This document shows positions 18,532 to 26,979 of a stretch of 64,000 nt of DNA, in pieces. Under the pieces are notes generated by a model. It was not told where the DNA came from, ran no database searches, and worked only from the letters and a program-made list of their open reading frames with translations. Origin of the DNA: Pseudomonadota bacterium (GTDB taxonomy: Bacteria; Pseudomonadota; Alphaproteobacteria; Rhodospirillales; Magnetospirillaceae); NCBI GenBank assembly GCA_021781575.1, contig JAJXWP010000015.1, forward strand, positions 24,696 to 88,695, read 5' to 3'. The translations under genes and the position numbers were made by a program. Position 1 is the stretch's first letter. Every line of letters starts with the position of its first letter.

Positions 18532-19910
18532 GGCGCGTCCGGATCGGGAAGCTTGTCACGCATGGTAACGAACTCTTCCGCCGCCGTCGGGTGGATCCCC
18601 ACGGTGGCGTCGAATTGTTGCTTGGTCGCACCGCATTTGAGAGCGATTGCCAAGCCCTGGACGATTTCCGGGGCGTCCGCCCCGACCATGTGGCAGCCCA
18701 CCACCCGTTGGTCCCGGCGGTTCACGACCAGCTTCATCATGGTGCGCTCGTCGCGTCCCGACAACGTGTGGCGGAGCCCCCGAAAGCGGCTGACATAAAC
18801 ATCGATCTCGCCGAATCGCTGCCGCGCCGCCGCCTCGGCCAGGCCTACGGTGCCGACCGGCGGCTGACTGAACACCGCCGATGGAACGTTGTCGTAATCC
18901 ATTGCCGTCGGCCGGCCGTTGAACAGAGTCTCCACCAGGCAGCGGGCCTCGGCGATGGCGACGGGCGTGAGGTTCATGCGGTCCGTGGCGTCCCCCACCG
19001 CGTAGATGCTGTCGATCGAACTTTTCGACCAGCGATCGACCACCACCGCGCCGTTGGCCGCCAGCTTCACCCCCAGTTCCGCCAGGCCAAGTCCCTTCGT
19101 ATTGGGCAACCGCCCGGTGGCGTAAAGGACCGCGTCCGCCTGCAGATCCTCTCCGACCGTCTCCATGCCTTTGCCGATACGCAGCGACAGGCTGCCGCCG
19201 GCACACCGCTCGATGCTGCGCACCACGGTCTCACGCAGCAGCGACACGCCCTTCTTGCGCATTTCTTCCGCCAGAGTGATGCGGATGTCCTGGTCGAAGC
19301 CGCGCAGCAAGGTGTCACCGCGGACGATCTGCGTCACCTCTGCCCCCAGGGCGGCGAAAATGCCGGCGAACTCGACGGCGATGTAGCCGCCGCCGACCAC
19401 CGCAACGCGTTTGGGCAAGTCGGGAAGATCGAGGGCCTCGTTGGAGGTCACGGCGAGGCCGATGCCCGGGATGTCTGGCAGGAACGGCCAGCCGCCGGTG
19501 GCCACCAGGATACGCTCGGCGGTGTAGCGGCGCCCCGCCACCTCGACGGTGTGAGGGTCGACCAGCCTGGCCCGCCCCTCGACCAGGGCCACTCCGGCAT
19601 CCCGCAGCAGCCGAATATAAAGGCCGTTCAGCCGATCCAGTTCCTTGTCCTTGGCGGCGATCAGTGCCGGCCAGTCGAGGGCGGTCGGACCGACCGACCA
19701 GCCGTAACCGCGCGCATCAGCAAAGTCCTCGGCGAAATGGCTGGCAATGACCAGCAGCTTCTTCGGCACGCAGCCCCGCAGCACGCAGGTACCGCCGACA
19801 CGGCTTTCCTCGGCGATGGCGACGCGCGCGCCGAGCCCGGCCGCCAATCGGCTGGCCCGGACGCCGCCGGAGCCGGCGCCGATGGTGAAGAGATCATAAT
19901 CGTAGACAGC
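18528..19910 (-). CDS. gor: Glutathione-disulfide reductase
   Basis: This FAD-dependent NADPH:glutathione disulfide reductase has about 460 residues. It starts MAVYDYDLFTIGAGSGGVRA, an FAD-binding Rossmann fold, followed by the redox-active pair in GGTCVLRGCVPKK. The NADPH domain has VAVVGGGYIAVEFAGI and the C-terminal interface ends in GIHPTAAEEFVTMR with the catalytic His. These match glutathione reductase rather than lipoamide or mercuric reductases. The frame continues 16 codons upstream, but MAVYDYDLF is the expected N-terminus. It is the upstream partner of the radical SAM gene. Confidence 0.92.
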   Translation of the reverse strand, partial: AVYDYDLFTIGAGSGGVRASRLAAGLGARVAIAEESRVGGTCVLRGCVPKKLLVIASHFAEDFADARGYGWSVGPTALDWPALIAAKDKELDRLNGLYIRLLRDAGVALVEGRARLVDPHTVEVAGRRYTAERILVATGGWPFLPDIPGIGLAVTSNEALDLPDLPKRVAVVGGGYIAVEFAGIFAALGAEVTQIVRGDTLLRGFDQDIRITLAEEMRKKGVSLLRETVVRSIERCAGGSLSLRIGKGMETVGEDLQADAVLYATGRLPNTKGLGLAELGVKLAANGAVVVDRWSKSSIDSIYAVGDATDRMNLTPVAIAEARCLVETLFNGRPTAMDYDNVPSAVFSQPPVGTVGLAEAAARQRFGEIDVYVSRFRGLRHTLSGRDERTMMKLVVNRRDQRVVGCHMVGADAPEIVQGLAIALKCGATKQQFDATVGIHPTAAEEFVTMRDKLPDPDAP

Positions 19911-20082
19911 CATTGGTACGAGCCTCCCACCCCTCAGGTAGCGGGTCTCGTGCGCCAAAGCAACCTCGATCGGCGAATGCTCTCAACCTACCAAGCCGCT
20001 CTGGTGGACCGGGTCGCTGCCCGGGGATATGGTTCGGGTACCGGTGGAATTGCCCGCCGAATGATCCGCCCGGGAGAGCACC

Positions 20083-21018
20083 GTGTCAGGAAACAGTAGC
20101 GCCCCGCTCGAAATGCCGACCAACACCATCTTGCTGTCGATCCGCAACCAGGACGGCAGCGAGACCCTGGGCCTCAAGAGCGCAGATTCGGTGATCGATC
20201 TCCGTCGCGCTGCCGCGCTGCTCGGGCTCGCCGCGCCGCTGACCCTCGACCAGCTACTGCAGGAAGGCGGCGTCGCCCCCCTGAACGCGCTGATTGCCGC
20301 GGCCCGGTCATCGGACCGGGCAGCCGCCGCGGTGCTGCCGGAAAGCGAAATCACCCACGGCCGCCTGTTGCGCAACCCGGGAAAAATCGTTTGCGTCGGC
20401 TTGAACTACCGGCATCACGCCCATGAAGTGAGCATGCCCATTCCAAAGCAGCCGGTGCTGTTCAGCAAGTATAACAATTCTCTTGCCGCCCATGGCTGCA
20501 CTATTACGCTGCCGCCAAAGGACGTCGCCTACAAGATGGATTACGAGACCGAACTGGTGATCGTCATCGGCAAGTCGGCCAGGAACGTCTCGGCGGAGGA
20601 CGCCCCGCAATTCATCGCAGGATACTGCATCGGCCACGATTTTTCCGCCCGCGACCTGCAAATGGAGACCGGCGGCCAATGGTTGATCGGCAAGACGCTG
20701 GACAATTTCGCCCCGATCGGCCCCTATTTCGTCTCGGCGGACCTGGTAGGCGATCCGCATAATCTGAGACTTCAGACCTTCGTCAACGGAGAGGTCCGCC
20801 AGGACTGGAAGACCGATGATTTCATCTTCGATTGCTATCAGGTCGTCTCCTACATTTCCAAACATTGGACCCTCGAACCGGGCGATATAATTTTCACCGG
20901 AACGCCGCACGGCGTCATCGCCGGCAAACCGAAGGACCAGCAGGTCTGGCTGAAGGCCGGAGATGAAGTGGAAAGCCGCATCGAGAAGCTGGGCAGCCTG
21001 CGGTTCCGGCTGGCCTGA
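20083..21018 (+). CDS. Fumarylacetoacetate hydrolase family protein
   Basis: The 311-residue protein has a GTG start preceded by GGGAGAG. The FAH fold C-terminal domain starts near residue 95 (GKIVCVGLNYRHHAHEV). It carries metal-binding acidic residues in DYETELVIVIG, GYCIGHDFSARDLQ and DNFAPIGPYFV, and closes with LEPGDIIFTGTPHGV. Members are fumarylacetoacetases, 2-oxopent-4-enoate hydratases, acylpyruvases or oxaloacetate decarboxylases; the exact substrate cannot be assigned here. It stands alone, divergent from gor, with no aromatic-degradation genes around it. Confidence 0.85.
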   Translation: MSGNSSAPLEMPTNTILLSIRNQDGSETLGLKSADSVIDLRRAAALLGLAAPLTLDQLLQEGGVAPLNALIAAARSSDRAAAAVLPESEITHGRLLRNPGKIVCVGLNYRHHAHEVSMPIPKQPVLFSKYNNSLAAHGCTITLPPKDVAYKMDYETELVIVIGKSARNVSAEDAPQFIAGYCIGHDFSARDLQMETGGQWLIGKTLDNFAPIGPYFVSADLVGDPHNLRLQTFVNGEVRQDWKTDDFIFDCYQVVSYISKHWTLEPGDIIFTGTPHGVIAGKPKDQQVWLKAGDEVESRIEKLGSLRFRLA

Positions 21019-21127
21019 GCGGCGGGCACTCCCCACCGCCGCGGCGCTTTGCGCGGCCTCTGTCTGGGGACTGGATTTCGCGCTATGATGAAAGACCTTG
21101 AGCGGGCAGGCGAGGAGTTCGCACCCG

Positions 21128-22456
21128 ATGGTCCGGCTGGGAAGACTGCTCCTCGGACTGGTCCTGGTCACGGCGTCAACCGGTGCAACCAGTGTCGCCG
21201 CGAAGGGCACCGCGCTGGAATTGAGAGTCGACGGGGCGATCGGCCCGGCGGCTGCCGACTATGTGACCCACGGCCTGGAGACGGCCCGGCGCAGTGCGGC
21301 CTCGGCGGTGGTCGTCAAGATCGACACGCCCGGCGGGCTGGAGCCGTCGATGCGGCAGATCGTCACCGCCGTGCTGGCCTCGCCGCTGCCGGTGCTGTGC
21401 CTGGTGGCGCCGCCGGGGGCGCGGGCCGCCAGCGCCGGCACCTTCATCCTTTACGGCTGCGCCGTTGCCGCCATGGCGCCCGGCACCACTGTCGGCGCGG
21501 CAACGCCGGTCGCGCTCGGCGGCAACGACAAGGCTGGTGTCGAAAGGGATGTCCATGCGGCCAAGGCCATCAATGACGCCGCGGCCTATATCCGCGGCCT
21601 GGCGGAACTGCATGGACGAAATACCGCCTGGGCGGAACACGCGGTGCGCGAGGCTGCCACGCTGACGGCCACCGAGGCGGCAAAGGAGCGAGTTATCGAC
21701 TTCCTTGCCGACAGCGCCGAGGACCTGCTGGCGAAGAGCGACGGACGCAAAGCGGTAGTGGCCGGCCGAACGGTGACCCTGGAGACCGCCGGCTTGGCCA
21801 CCGTGCGCTTGCCTCCCCCGTGGCACAGCCGACTGCTCGCCATCCTCACCAACCCGGAAGTGGCTTACCTGCTGCTCCTTGTCGGCATCTACGGCGTCGT
21901 CTTCGAGATGATGGTGCCGGGCAATGTGTTGCCCGGCGCGGTCGGCGGCGTCTCACTACTGCTGGCGCTTTATGCGCTCAACCTGTTGCCTCTCAATTAC
22001 GCGGGGGTCGGCCTGCTGCTGCTTGGCGTGGCGCTGATGGCCGCCGAGCCGTTCGTCACCGCGCACGGAGTCCTGGGCGTCGGCGGTGCCATCGCCTTGG
22101 CCGTCGGCTCAACGATGATGTTCGGGGCATCGCAGCCGGGATTCAGCTTGCCCTCATGGGTTGTATTGGGCGGCACCGCGGGCGGCCTGGTGATCATGGT
22201 GTGGATGGTCGGCGTGGCGGTGGCCGCCAGACGCCGACGGAACATGATCGGAGCCGAAGCCCTGCTGGGTGCCGAAGCGACGGTGATCCACTGGTCGGGC
22301 GACAGCGGCCTTGTTCATCTTGCCGGCGAGGAATGGCAAGCCCATTCGGCGACACCGCAGATCCGCGGCGCGGTAGTCGAAGTGACCGGCCGCAAGGGCC
22401 TGATCCTGGAAGTGGCGCCACGGCGCGGAATGCGCCGCGGCAGCAAGGGAGCTTGA
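21128..22456 (+). CDS. nfeD: NfeD-like membrane serine protease (long form)
   Basis: This is the long NfeD form of about 442 residues. A signal-type hydrophobic segment (LLLGLVLVTASTGATSVAA) leads into a ClpP/SppA-like protease domain. In that domain ARAASAGTFILYGC holds the presumed nucleophilic Ser and DVHAAKAINDAAAYIRGLAE the candidate Lys. About four to five membrane segments follow (residues near 240-370), and a C-terminal NfeD OB-fold domain ends in VVEVTGRKGLILEV. Long NfeD proteins cleave stomatin/slipin-type partners; the slipin gene begins three bases after this stop. The ATG at 21128 is preceded by GAGGAG and removes a non-conserved extension. Confidence 0.88.
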   Translation: MVRLGRLLLGLVLVTASTGATSVAAKGTALELRVDGAIGPAAADYVTHGLETARRSAASAVVVKIDTPGGLEPSMRQIVTAVLASPLPVLCLVAPPGARAASAGTFILYGCAVAAMAPGTTVGAATPVALGGNDKAGVERDVHAAKAINDAAAYIRGLAELHGRNTAWAEHAVREAATLTATEAAKERVIDFLADSAEDLLAKSDGRKAVVAGRTVTLETAGLATVRLPPPWHSRLLAILTNPEVAYLLLLVGIYGVVFEMMVPGNVLPGAVGGVSLLLALYALNLLPLNYAGVGLLLLGVALMAAEPFVTAHGVLGVGGAIALAVGSTMMFGASQPGFSLPSWVVLGGTAGGLVIMVWMVGVAVAARRRRNMIGAEALLGAEATVIHWSGDSGLVHLAGEEWQAHSATPQIRGAVVEVTGRKGLILEVAPRRGMRRGSKGA

Positions 22457-22459
22457 CTG

Positions 22460-23209
22460 ATGGAAATACTGATCCCCTTGGTGGCGGCGTTGATTCCCGT
22501 GGCGCTGCTCCTGGCCAATGCCATACGCATCCTCCGCGAATACGAGCGAGGCGTGGTGTTTACCCTGGGCCGGTTCAGCGGCGTCAAGGGGCCGGGAATG
22601 ATTCTCATCCTGCCGGTGGTTCAGCAGTTCGTGCGGGTCGACCTCCGCACGATCGTCCTCGATGTGCCCAGCCAGGATGTGATCTCCCGCGATAATGTCT
22701 CGGTGAAGGTCAGCGCGGTGGTCTACTTCCGCGTCGTCGACGCTGACCGGGCGGTAATCCAGGTACAAAATTTCATGGCGGCCACCAGCCAGCTCGCGCA
22801 GACCACCCTGCGGTCGGTCCTGGGCAAGCACCAGTTGGACGAGATGCTGGCCGAGCGGGACCGCCTGAACGCCGACATCCAGGTGATCCTCGACCGCCAG
22901 ACCGAGGCCTGGGGAATCAAGGTCACCGTCGTCGAGATCAAGCAGGTCGACATCGATCCCAGCATGATCCGCGCCATCGCCCAACAGGCCGAAGCGGAGC
23001 GCAGCCGCCGAGCAAAAGTGATCAATGCCGAGGGCGAACAGCAAGCGGCCGCGAAACTGGTCGAAGCGGCGCGCGAACTGGCCGCCGAGCCGGGTGCAAT
23101 GCAGTTGCGCTATCTGGCCACTTTGCGCGACATCGCGGGCGACCGATCCTCTACCATCGTCTTCCCGTTCCCGGTGGAGGTGATGAAGACTCTGTGGGGC
23201 GCAAAGTAA
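22460..23209 (+). CDS. Slipin / SPFH (band 7) membrane protein
   Basis: This 249-residue prokaryotic stomatin homologue has one N-terminal hairpin membrane segment (LIPLVAALIPVALLLANAIRIL). An SPFH domain (YERGVVFTLGRFSGVKGPGM, QDVISRDNVSVKVSAVVYFRV) is followed by an Ala/Glu-rich coiled-coil (AIAQQAEAERSRRAKVINAEGE) used for oligomerisation. The C-terminal TIVFPFPVEVM resembles the segment that NfeD proteases cleave in archaeal stomatin. It is coupled to nfeD with a three-base gap. The pair probably organises membrane microdomains or responds to membrane stress; the precise role is not established. Confidence 0.92.
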   Translation: MEILIPLVAALIPVALLLANAIRILREYERGVVFTLGRFSGVKGPGMILILPVVQQFVRVDLRTIVLDVPSQDVISRDNVSVKVSAVVYFRVVDADRAVIQVQNFMAATSQLAQTTLRSVLGKHQLDEMLAERDRLNADIQVILDRQTEAWGIKVTVVEIKQVDIDPSMIRAIAQQAEAERSRRAKVINAEGEQQAAAKLVEAARELAAEPGAMQLRYLATLRDIAGDRSSTIVFPFPVEVMKTLWGAK

Positions 23210-23212
23210 AGC

Positions 23213-23776
23213 CTAGGCCGATGGCTCGCCGGTTTCTTCGGCCAGCCGGTGGCGCCGGATCAGCCCCATTTGCGCCAGCATGAAGACGAAAGTCAGGCCA
23301 ATACTGCCCGGCACCTTCCACAACACCCACAGGTCGGTCGACAGCAGCCGTCGCGCCACTTCGTTGAGCATGGCCATGCCCAGGAAGAACACGATGAAGC
23401 GGACGGTCAGCCGGCGCCAGCCGACGTCGTCCAGCGGCAAGGCGTCGCCGATGAACCGCTTCAGCAGTGGTTGGCCGGTGGCCAGGCCACCGGCCAGGAT
23501 CGCGGCGAACAGGCTGTAGACGATGGTCGGCTTCAGCTTGATGAAGGTGTCGTCCTTGAACCACAGGGTCAATCCGCCGAAGACCCCGACGATGAGCGCG
23601 GTCACCAGCGCCACCAAGGGAATCTTTCGGGTAACCAGCAGCGACAGGGCGATGGCCGCAACTGTCGCCACCATAAGGGCGGCAGTGGCAGTCAGCATGC
23701 CACCGGTTTCATAGGCGACAAGAAACACGGCCAATGGGCCGTAATCGACCAATGGCTTCAAGAACGATGATTGCAC
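23213..23776 (-). CDS. yciB: Inner membrane-spanning protein YciB (septation protein A/IspZ)
   Basis: This 187-residue protein has about five membrane segments. It starts MQSSFLKPLVDYGPLAVFLVAY and contains the conserved FKDDTFIKLKPTIVYSLFAAIL and WRRLTVRFIVFFLGMAMLNE of the YciB/IspZ family. In E. coli YciB interacts with cell elongation and division proteins and helps maintain the envelope; the molecular function is unclear. It converges on the slipin gene with a three-base gap and has a long non-coding region with a large hairpin upstream. Confidence 0.9.
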   Translation of the reverse strand: MQSSFLKPLVDYGPLAVFLVAYETGGMLTATAALMVATVAAIALSLLVTRKIPLVALVTALIVGVFGGLTLWFKDDTFIKLKPTIVYSLFAAILAGGLATGQPLLKRFIGDALPLDDVGWRRLTVRFIVFFLGMAMLNEVARRLLSTDLWVLWKVPGSIGLTFVFMLAQMGLIRRHRLAEETGEPSA

Positions 23777-23818
23777 CCTTCGAATTCTCCCTCGCCCGTT
23801 CGCGATTGGGCACTATCG

Positions 23819-23864
23819 CCAGGACTCTGACGGATGGCATGGCTGCCGTCCGTCAGAGTCCTGG
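23819..23864. repeat. Long perfect hairpin, TGACGGATGG family, copy 1
   Basis: CCAGGACTCTGACGGATGGCA pairs with TGCCGTCCGTCAGAGTCCTGG over 21 positions (one G-T wobble) around a TGGC loop. The core TGACGGATGGC..TGG..CC.TCCGTCA is shared with the hairpin at 51829-51876, while the outer stem differs with compensating changes. There is no T run, so a simple intrinsic terminator is unlikely. Confidence 0.7.
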
Positions 23865-24106
23865 TGCGATTCAATCAGTTGCTGGGCCGCCTGATCCAGG
23901 CGCTGGGCAACCATACGCCCAGAGCGGACCACGAGAGACGGTCTCCCGGTTTCTCGCCATGAATTTATACACGGGACGCCAGAGCGCAATACAGCCGGCC
24001 AATTATCATTGGGCGTCTGCGGGCGTGAAAGAAGTGGCCTTTCTTCGATACGGCCGACCTTGCGGACCGCCTCCTCAGAATGAGCTTCGAAAAATTTCAA
24101 TATGTC

Positions 24107-24153
24107 GCCTCGTCCTGAGGAGCGGCGCTTGGCGCCGCGTCTCGAAGGACGGT
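24107..24153. repeat. Palindromic repeat of common alphaproteobacterial type
   Basis: The block CGTCCTGAGGAGCGGCGC is followed by CGCCGCGTCTCGAAGGACG. Arms GCGGCGC / GCGCCGC enclose a short TTG loop, with outer CGTCC/GGACG complementarity. Sequences of the form CCTGAGGAGC..GCGTCTCGAAGGA are familiar small dispersed palindromes in many alphaproteobacterial genomes. It is not coding. Confidence 0.6.
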
Positions 24154-24287
24154 AATGATTCCACACCGTCTCTCGCCGCCGACGGCCGTTCAGCCTCCGT
24201 TCACAGTGAATTGAATATCCTGATGACGGAAGACACAGAAACGACAGAATTCCTATTCTCCGACTTGCATTCCACCCGTGAGGCCTC

Positions 24288-24863
24288 ATGACGTACGACC
24301 GATTGACCCGGCTCTTTCATCTTTTGGTCGTCCTCGGCATCATCACGCAAATGCTGAGCAGCCTGGTGATGGTGGCGCCGAAACCAGGCCGCATCCCCAA
24401 CGAATGGTTCGAACTTCACGAGAACGTGGGCATCTCGCTGCTGGCCGTGGTCAGCCTTTACTGGCTGTGGATCGCCGCCCGCACGCTGATCCGCGGAGGA
24501 GCCTTCCTCATGTTCCCCTGGTTCTCGCGGCGCCACCTGACGGACCTGTGGGCGGATGTGAGAGCCACCTTCCAGGAACTGCGTCAAGGTCGCCTGCCCT
24601 CCGACGATCGGCCAAGGCCGCTTCCCGCTGCCGTTCAGGGCGCGGGATTGGCCCTTGCCCTGGTCATGGCCGGCACGGGCTCGGCCATGGCGTTCGGCAT
24701 GGAGCCGAATGGAGCGATGTCGGCGCCGCTGCATGCGATCAAGGAAGTGCACGAGAGCCTGGCTTCACTGATGTGGGTGTATCTCGCCACTCATCCGACC
24801 CTCGGCCTGCTTCACCAACTGGCTGGCCACGGCAGTTTGAGCCGGATGTTTACGTTCCGCTGA
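24288..24863 (+). CDS. Cytochrome b561 family protein
   Basis: This 191-residue membrane protein has four predicted membrane segments. Conserved histidines suit two b-type hemes: RLFHLLVVLGI, FELHENVGISL, LHAIKEVHESLASLM and ATHPTLGLLHQL. This is the layout of the bacterial cytochrome b561 / dihaem cytochrome b N-terminal family, which passes electrons between quinol and partner redox proteins. A GTGAGG precedes the start. A flavin reductase-like gene follows 20 bases downstream on the same strand, so the two may form a small redox operon. Confidence 0.83.
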   Translation: MTYDRLTRLFHLLVVLGIITQMLSSLVMVAPKPGRIPNEWFELHENVGISLLAVVSLYWLWIAARTLIRGGAFLMFPWFSRRHLTDLWADVRATFQELRQGRLPSDDRPRPLPAAVQGAGLALALVMAGTGSAMAFGMEPNGAMSAPLHAIKEVHESLASLMWVYLATHPTLGLLHQLAGHGSLSRMFTFR

Positions 24864-24883
24864 GGCGAAAGGCATTGCCTGAA

Positions 24884-25420
24884 ATGGAAAAACAACCGCT
24901 GATCCTGGCCGACGTCTACCGCCTCATTGAACCAGGACCAGTCGTTTTGCTGACCACGGCGCACCGCCACCGACGCAACGTGATGACCCAATCTTGGCAT
25001 ACCATGATCGAATTCGAGCCGCCGATCATCGGCTGCGTCATCGGTGACGGGAGTCTCTCCTTCGAATTGCTGATGGCGAGCAAGGAGTGCGTCATCAACA
25101 TCCCCTCCGAGGACTTGGCCGGACAGGTGGTCGGTTGCGGCAACAGTTCGGGGCGCAACACGGATAAATTCCGCGCTTTCGGACTTACGCCGGTGGCCGC
25201 AGAAACGGTGGCGGCGCCGCTGATCGACGAGTGTTTCGCCAATCTCGAGTGCAAGGTCGTCGACACCAAGATGGTGTCACAATATGGCCTCTTCATTTTT
25301 CAAGTCGTCGCCGGGCAAATCAGCCCGTCGATCGAAGCCAAGCACACGTTGCACCACCAAGGCCGCGGAACCTTCATGATCGCCGGCGAGACCATCACCT
25401 TGTCCTCGTCGATGCCCTGA
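24884..25420 (+). CDS. Flavin reductase-like (flavoredoxin) protein
   Basis: This 178-residue FMN-binding split-barrel protein of the DIM6/NTAB family starts MEKQPLILADVYRLIEPGPVVLLTTA. It contains RRNVMTQSWHTMIEFEPPIIGCVI and ECVINIPSEDLAGQVVGCG..SGRNTDKF, which form the flavin-binding strands and loop. Members reduce flavins or transfer electrons with bound FMN. The frame runs open upstream across the cytochrome b561 gene, but homology begins only at this ATG. Its position after cytochrome b561 suggests a shared electron-transfer task; the donor and acceptor are unknown. Confidence 0.84.
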   Translation: MEKQPLILADVYRLIEPGPVVLLTTAHRHRRNVMTQSWHTMIEFEPPIIGCVIGDGSLSFELLMASKECVINIPSEDLAGQVVGCGNSSGRNTDKFRAFGLTPVAAETVAAPLIDECFANLECKVVDTKMVSQYGLFIFQVVAGQISPSIEAKHTLHHQGRGTFMIAGETITLSSSMP

Positions 25421-25474
25421 GCGCCAGTCGGGAACAGTCAGTGTTCAGCCTCGGAGGCTTTTAAGCCGCCTGCC

Positions 25475-26377
25475 TCAATGCGCCCCGAAGACGTAGCGGT
25501 TCTTGCCGCCGCGTTTGGCCGCGTACATGGCGGCGTCGGCATTCCTCAACAGCGCCTCGGCCGTCGTGCCGTTGGCGGGGAAGACGGCGATGCCGATGCT
25601 GGCGCCGATGGTCACCGGACCGCAATCGAGATCGATCGGCTCGGTCAGTGCTATCAGCACCTTTTCCGCCGCCACCTGGGCGTCCGAAGTCTGCCTGATG
25701 TCGGGCAGCAGGATGACGAATTCGTCGCCGCCGAAACGCGAGACCGTATCGCTGTCGCGCACGCTCTGCAGCATGCGCGCAGCGACCGCTTCGAGAACGC
25801 AGTCGCCAGTCACATGGCCGAACTGATCGTTGATCTCCTTGAACCCGTCCAGGTCGACAAACAGGAGGGCGAGTCTGCGGTTCTCGCGCAATGCCATGGC
25901 CAAGGCCTGGGTCAACCGATCGGCGAACAGGATGCGGTTGGGCAATCCCGTCAACACGTCGTGGTGAGCCCGATAGCTGGCGGTCTCCGCCAATTGCTTG
26001 GCCTCGGTAATATCGTTAAACACCCCGACGTGATTAACGATACGGCCGTCCCGGCCGCGGATCACCGACAGGGTCAGGCGCTGCACATAAAGTTCGCCGC
26101 TCTTGCGCCGGTTCCACACCTCGCCATGCCACCGGCCCGTCGTCAAAAGGGTTTCCCACATTTCGGCATAAAAAGCGGGAGTGTGCCTGCCCGACGACAG
26201 GATGCGGGGATTGCGCCCGATCACCTCGCCGGCCGCGTAGCCGGTCACCCGCTCGAAGGCTGGGTTGACGGCAATGATGGCGTTCTCGGCGTCGGTCACC
26301 ACGATGCCGTCGTCGATCACCTCGAACACAGCCGCAGCGAGGCGGAAGAATTGGCTGCTCGTCTCGCCAGGGGTCAT
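25475..26377 (-). CDS. Diguanylate cyclase with PAS sensor domain
   Basis: This cytoplasmic protein of about 300 residues makes the second messenger cyclic di-GMP. A PAS domain lies at roughly residues 10-125 (VIDDGIVVTDAENAIIAVNPAFERVTGY) with a PAC tail ending FNDITEAKQ. A GGDEF domain follows (HDVLTGLPNRILFADRL, LLFVDLDGFKEIND) with an intact active site, SRFGGDEFVILLPD. An RxxD inhibitory site is not apparent just upstream. A TTG start nine codons earlier is also possible. It faces the flavin reductase gene; a redox input to the PAS domain is possible but not shown by sequence. Confidence 0.93.
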   Translation of the reverse strand: MTPGETSSQFFRLAAAVFEVIDDGIVVTDAENAIIAVNPAFERVTGYAAGEVIGRNPRILSSGRHTPAFYAEMWETLLTTGRWHGEVWNRRKSGELYVQRLTLSVIRGRDGRIVNHVGVFNDITEAKQLAETASYRAHHDVLTGLPNRILFADRLTQALAMALRENRRLALLFVDLDGFKEINDQFGHVTGDCVLEAVAARMLQSVRDSDTVSRFGGDEFVILLPDIRQTSDAQVAAEKVLIALTEPIDLDCGPVTIGASIGIAVFPANGTTAEALLRNADAAMYAAKRGGKNRYVFGAH

Positions 26378-26428
26378 ATCTTGCGCTTTGCTTGCCAGTT
26401 GCAAGACTCTTCTGCTCGTATCAGTGCA

Positions 26429-26878
26429 TTAGAGATGCTCCTTGTCAAAATCCTCGCACGAATAACCGAGGAGGCTCAACCCCTCCTCCAGGTAATCGCC
26501 AAGCAGGGGGGTCTCCGTCAGGTATCCGGTTTCACGGCGATTATGGACCGTTCGCGCCTGCTCCAGTGCGCCCCCCCATTCGCCGACATCGAAGTCGCCG
26601 CGCCCGACCCAGGTCAGGGCCAGCACCTCGATCCTTTCGTCGTCGTTCAGGAGATCAAGGGCCCCCGCCAACTCCTGGTATGTCGGATCGTCCGGGTAGT
26701 CTTCGAGGACGCCGCGCGCATCGTCGTCGGACGGATTGGATCCCGGATCGGGTTCGATGACATCAACCTTTGCATCGAATTCCCGCGCCTTGACGATCAG
26801 GTAACAGATCTTCTCCAACGGAGTGACAAGCGGCACCGGGTCGGGGGCGGATGCTTCACGTTTCGACGTTCTGGCCAT
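26429..26878 (-). CDS. DUF3775 family protein
   Basis: This acidic 149-residue cytoplasmic protein matches the alphaproteobacterial DUF3775 pattern. It has LEKICYLIVKAREFDAKVDV, EPDPGSNPSDDDARGVLEDY, LLNDDERIEVLALTWVGRGD and a C-terminal helix EEGLSLLGYSCEDF. The function of the family is not known. A good GGAGGTG precedes the ATG. The stop TAA is followed directly by TGCACTGA, the foot motif of the REP-like family. The neighbours are a cyclase gene and a transporter gene in the same orientation, with gaps that suggest separate transcripts. Confidence 0.8.
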   Translation of the reverse strand: MARTSKREASAPDPVPLVTPLEKICYLIVKAREFDAKVDVIEPDPGSNPSDDDARGVLEDYPDDPTYQELAGALDLLNDDERIEVLALTWVGRGDFDVGEWGGALEQARTVHNRRETGYLTETPLLGDYLEEGLSLLGYSCEDFDKEHL

Positions 26879-26979
26879 CGCTGCACCTCCGCATCAACGT
26901 TACCCCGCGGTACGGCCGGTGCCTCTAATCCAGGTTAGAGGGCGGGAACATTGGAGGCACGATCCGGAGCAGGTCGCCG

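Larger units (their letters stand above)
23777..24287. other. 511-base non-coding region upstream of yciB and cytochrome b561
   Basis: Frames here are short or shadows and none has a convincing ribosome site with recognisable product. The region holds two inverted-repeat elements listed separately (23819-23864 and 24107-24153). It also has a locally AT-richer stretch before the cytochrome b561 gene (about 24210-24280), where its promoter should lie. Confidence 0.6.

Noticed and set aside
24278..24883. Upstream extension of the flavin reductase frame over cytochrome b561
   Set aside because: The extension is the shifted frame of a well-supported membrane protein gene; family similarity begins at the ATG at 24884.
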